A DNA stretch of 6,926 bases from an uncultured Coriobacteriaceae bacterium (lineage in GTDB: Bacteria > Actinomycetota > Coriobacteriia > Coriobacteriales > Eggerthellaceae), in NCBI GenBank assembly GCA_902781245.1, contig CACZIP010000129.1, positions 1 through 6,926 on the forward strand, in the 5' to 3' direction. The translations under genes and the position numbers were made by a program. Below the pieces are notes generated by a model. That model was not told the origin of the DNA. It worked only from the letters and a program-made list of their open reading frames with translations, and ran no database searches. The stretch's first letter is position 1; every line of letters starts with the position of its first letter. This document shows, one piece after another, positions 5,628-6,926 of the stretch.

Positions 5628-6694
5628 TGGATATGAAACAATACCAAAAAGAGAATGCTGAGATTCAGTACAAGCATCGTTACTGGGGTTTCCAGATCGC
5701 CACGTACCTGTTCCTGGGTGGCCTTGGCGGCGGTATCCTCTTCCTGTCCTGGGTTCTGACCACGTTCGTGTTCCCGGGCACCAGTCTGGTGCAGGCGTTC
5801 ATGCTCCCGAACTTCATCGCGCTGCTCGCGATTGTTCTGGGTCTGTTCTTCCTGGTCGAAGAGCTTGGCCAGCCGCCGGTATTCTACCGTGCGTATGTCA
5901 CCGCAACCTCCATCATCAAATGGGGTGCTGTGCTGCTGACCATCGCTTCCTTCGGCGATCTGTTCTGGTTGCTTGGCAACTGGAGCCCTGAGGTTCCCAT
6001 CCTCGGCTTCCTGAGCGTGTTCAACTTCCTCGGTGGCCTTTCCAGCGTGTGGCTGGGTGCTGCTGGCATTGCCGGCTTCGGCATCATGGTTTACACGGGC
6101 GTTATGCTGTCCACCCTGAAGGCTCACTCCTTCTGGTCGACGCCCGCCCTGCCGATCCTGTTCACGACTTCTGCTCTTTCGACCGCTTGCGCCGGCATTA
6201 TGCTGTCGCTGTGCGGTTGGCCGGGCGTTGCGGCCATGTCCGACCTGGTCGCTGCTCATGAGGTCCACGAGCTTCTGCATGTGCTCGACATCATCCTCGG
6301 CTTCGCCGAGCTGACGATCCTTCTCGTCATGGTCCTGTCGTTCCTGGGCGCTGGCAACCGCACCCAGCAGCGCGTGGCTCAGCGTTGGGTCAAGGGTTCC
6401 TATGCTGGTTGGTTCTGGATTGGCATGATCGGCCTCGGCCTCGTTGTCCCGCTGATTATGAACGCCAGTGGCAACCCTGCTGCCGGCACGATCGCCTGCA
6501 TCCTCGTTCTGTGCGGCGGCTGCCTGCTTCGCTTCCTGTGCGTCTGGTCTGACGACCGTCAGCCGCTCGAGGGCGAGAACAAGTACTACTTCCGTCAGAA
6601 GCACGGTGACGTCGACTACTCCAAGCTCTATGTCAAGCCCGCTAAGGAGATGGAGCGCGGCCAGACGTTCGAGTACATCGAAAACATGTACTAG
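5627..6694 (+). CDS. NrfD/PsrC-like integral membrane subunit (quinone-interacting anchor)
   Basis: The product has 355 residues and about eight hydrophobic helices, near residues 22-43, 58-78, 98-117, 128-160, 172-196, 214-240, 258-279 and 287-306, the typical count for PsrC/NrfD. The first helix carries YLFLGGLGGGILF, the Gly-rich signature of the family. Basic residues cluster at the N-terminus, around 88-98, at Lys165 and at 245-256 (R/R/R/K). By the positive-inside rule both ends are cytoplasmic. A charged tail of about 50 residues (307-355) follows the last helix and could contact the soluble subunits. The role expected from the family is electron exchange with menaquinone/menaquinol at the membrane. 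The start overlaps the Fe-S gene stop by one base, with GGAGGT at 5613-5618 eight bases before the ATG; a second ATG two codons on (5633) is possible. It is the last gene of the operon, followed by a terminator. Confidence 0.93.
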   Translation: MDMKQYQKENAEIQYKHRYWGFQIATYLFLGGLGGGILFLSWVLTTFVFPGTSLVQAFMLPNFIALLAIVLGLFFLVEELGQPPVFYRAYVTATSIIKWGAVLLTIASFGDLFWLLGNWSPEVPILGFLSVFNFLGGLSSVWLGAAGIAGFGIMVYTGVMLSTLKAHSFWSTPALPILFTTSALSTACAGIMLSLCGWPGVAAMSDLVAAHEVHELLHVLDIILGFAELTILLVMVLSFLGAGNRTQQRVAQRWVKGSYAGWFWIGMIGLGLVVPLIMNASGNPAAGTIACILVLCGGCLLRFLCVWSDDRQPLEGENKYYFRQKHGDVDYSKLYVKPAKEMERGQTFEYIENMY

Positions 6695-6726
6695 TCTGAT
6701 TGCGCCGTAGCAAAGCGCTACTTGAA

Positions 6727-6754
6727 GGGGGAGCCCATGAGGCTCCCCCTTTTT
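6727..6754 (+). terminator. Rho-independent terminator of the operon
   Basis: GGGGGAGCC (6727-6735) pairs perfectly with GGCTCCCCC (6741-6749) around the loop CATGA and is followed by TTTTT (6750-6754). Two more A-T pairs can extend the stem if the T-tract is shared. A smaller hairpin GTAGC-AAAGC-GCTAC (6707-6721) lies just before it. On the minus strand the same stem is followed by only two T's, so it is weak in that direction. Confidence 0.95.
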
Positions 6755-6764
6755 CATATCAAGA

Positions 6765-6779
6765 AACAGTCGGACTGTT
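6765..6779 (-). terminator. Possible weak terminator or operator dyad after the convergent gene
   Basis: AACAGTC-G-GACTGTT is a perfect 7-base inverted repeat about one helical turn past the stop of the minus-strand gene. On that strand it can fold as AACAG, loop TCCGA, CTGTT and is followed by TCTT, a poor U-tract. It could instead be a protein-binding dyad. The two readings cannot be separated by sequence alone. Confidence 0.3.
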
Positions 6780-6788
6780 CGTTATCGG

Positions 6789-6926
6789 TCAAGCAGATTG
6801 AACGCCATATTGAATCGAGCGGCAGGCGGTCTTAACGACTTCGTCGCTACCGTACAGGCGCTCGAACTCGTGGGCAAAAGGCGCGGCAGCTCGGGGAGAT
6901 CCAGCATTGGCGAGAAGAATGGTAGC
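6789..6926 (-). CDS. C-terminal 45 codons of an unidentified convergent gene
   Basis: From the window edge, the minus strand reads 45 codons without interruption to TGA at 6791-6789. The product begins ATILLANAGSPRAAAPFA and ends SIQYGVQSA. Codon use is the GC-rich type of the operon genes and the segment has the look of a soluble helical C-terminus. It also ends just before an inverted repeat, as a real gene end would. No family was recognised from this short stretch. A maturation chaperone or a regulator would fit the position next to a molybdoenzyme operon, but nothing here shows it. Confidence 0.6.
   Translation of the reverse strand, partial: ATILLANAGSPRAAAPFAHEFERLYGSDEVVKTACRSIQYGVQSA

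Noticed and set aside
5597..6757. 386-codon minus-strand open frame opposite the NrfD-like gene
   Set aside because: Its start lies beyond the operon terminator stem and the Gln/Glu/Asp-rich product is the complement of hydrophobic helix codons; the plus-strand frame has clear family features.

Overview
The window looks like an anaerobic, GC-rich actinobacterium of the Coriobacteriia, probably Eggerthellaceae (Eggerthella/Gordonibacter/Slackia-like). The basis is the pairing of a large molybdopterin enzyme of the acetylene hydratase/dehydroxylase type with a four-cluster ferredoxin subunit and an NrfD-type membrane subunit, beside a secreted peptidase-SpaA surface protein gene. The lineage is inferred from gene style; there is no RNA gene or marker gene to settle it.

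Layout. (1) Positions 1-1440, minus strand: a secreted NlpC/P60-like protein whose reading frame breaks near 757-762. The sequence beyond the break stays open in the +1 frame to the window edge and encodes two SpaA/Cna-B-like domains that no start-to-stop reading frame covers. (2) Positions 1441-1867: a divergent intergenic region with a good -10 box (1713-1718), followed by what looks like a structured mRNA leader with three successive hairpins. (3) Positions 1868-6694, plus strand: a tight three-gene operon encoding a 1053-residue molybdopterin catalytic subunit, a 192-residue 4x[4Fe-4S] subunit and a 355-residue NrfD-like membrane subunit, closed by a strong intrinsic terminator (6727-6754). 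(4) Positions 6789-6926, minus strand: the last 45 codons of an unidentified convergent gene.

How the operon should work. The NrfD protein exchanges electrons with the (mena)quinone pool, the four-cluster protein wires them to the catalytic subunit, and the pterin-bound Mo or W centre does the substrate chemistry. The catalytic subunit matches the acetylene hydratase fold from end to end, including the metal-ligand Cys. It has His in place of the hydratase's catalytic Asp, so it is more likely a redox enzyme, for example a reductase or reductive dehydroxylase. Its substrate cannot be read from the sequence. Neither soluble subunit has a Tat signal, and an in-frame stop rules out a longer catalytic-subunit start, so the active site should face the cytoplasm.

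Most notable points. The catalytic subunit carries about 316 residues beyond the end of the acetylene hydratase fold, containing three tandem ~82-93-residue repeats rich in Tyr/Trp/Asp/Gly. The operon leader contains mutually exclusive pairings. The surface-protein gene is disrupted exactly where its third catalytic residue should lie.
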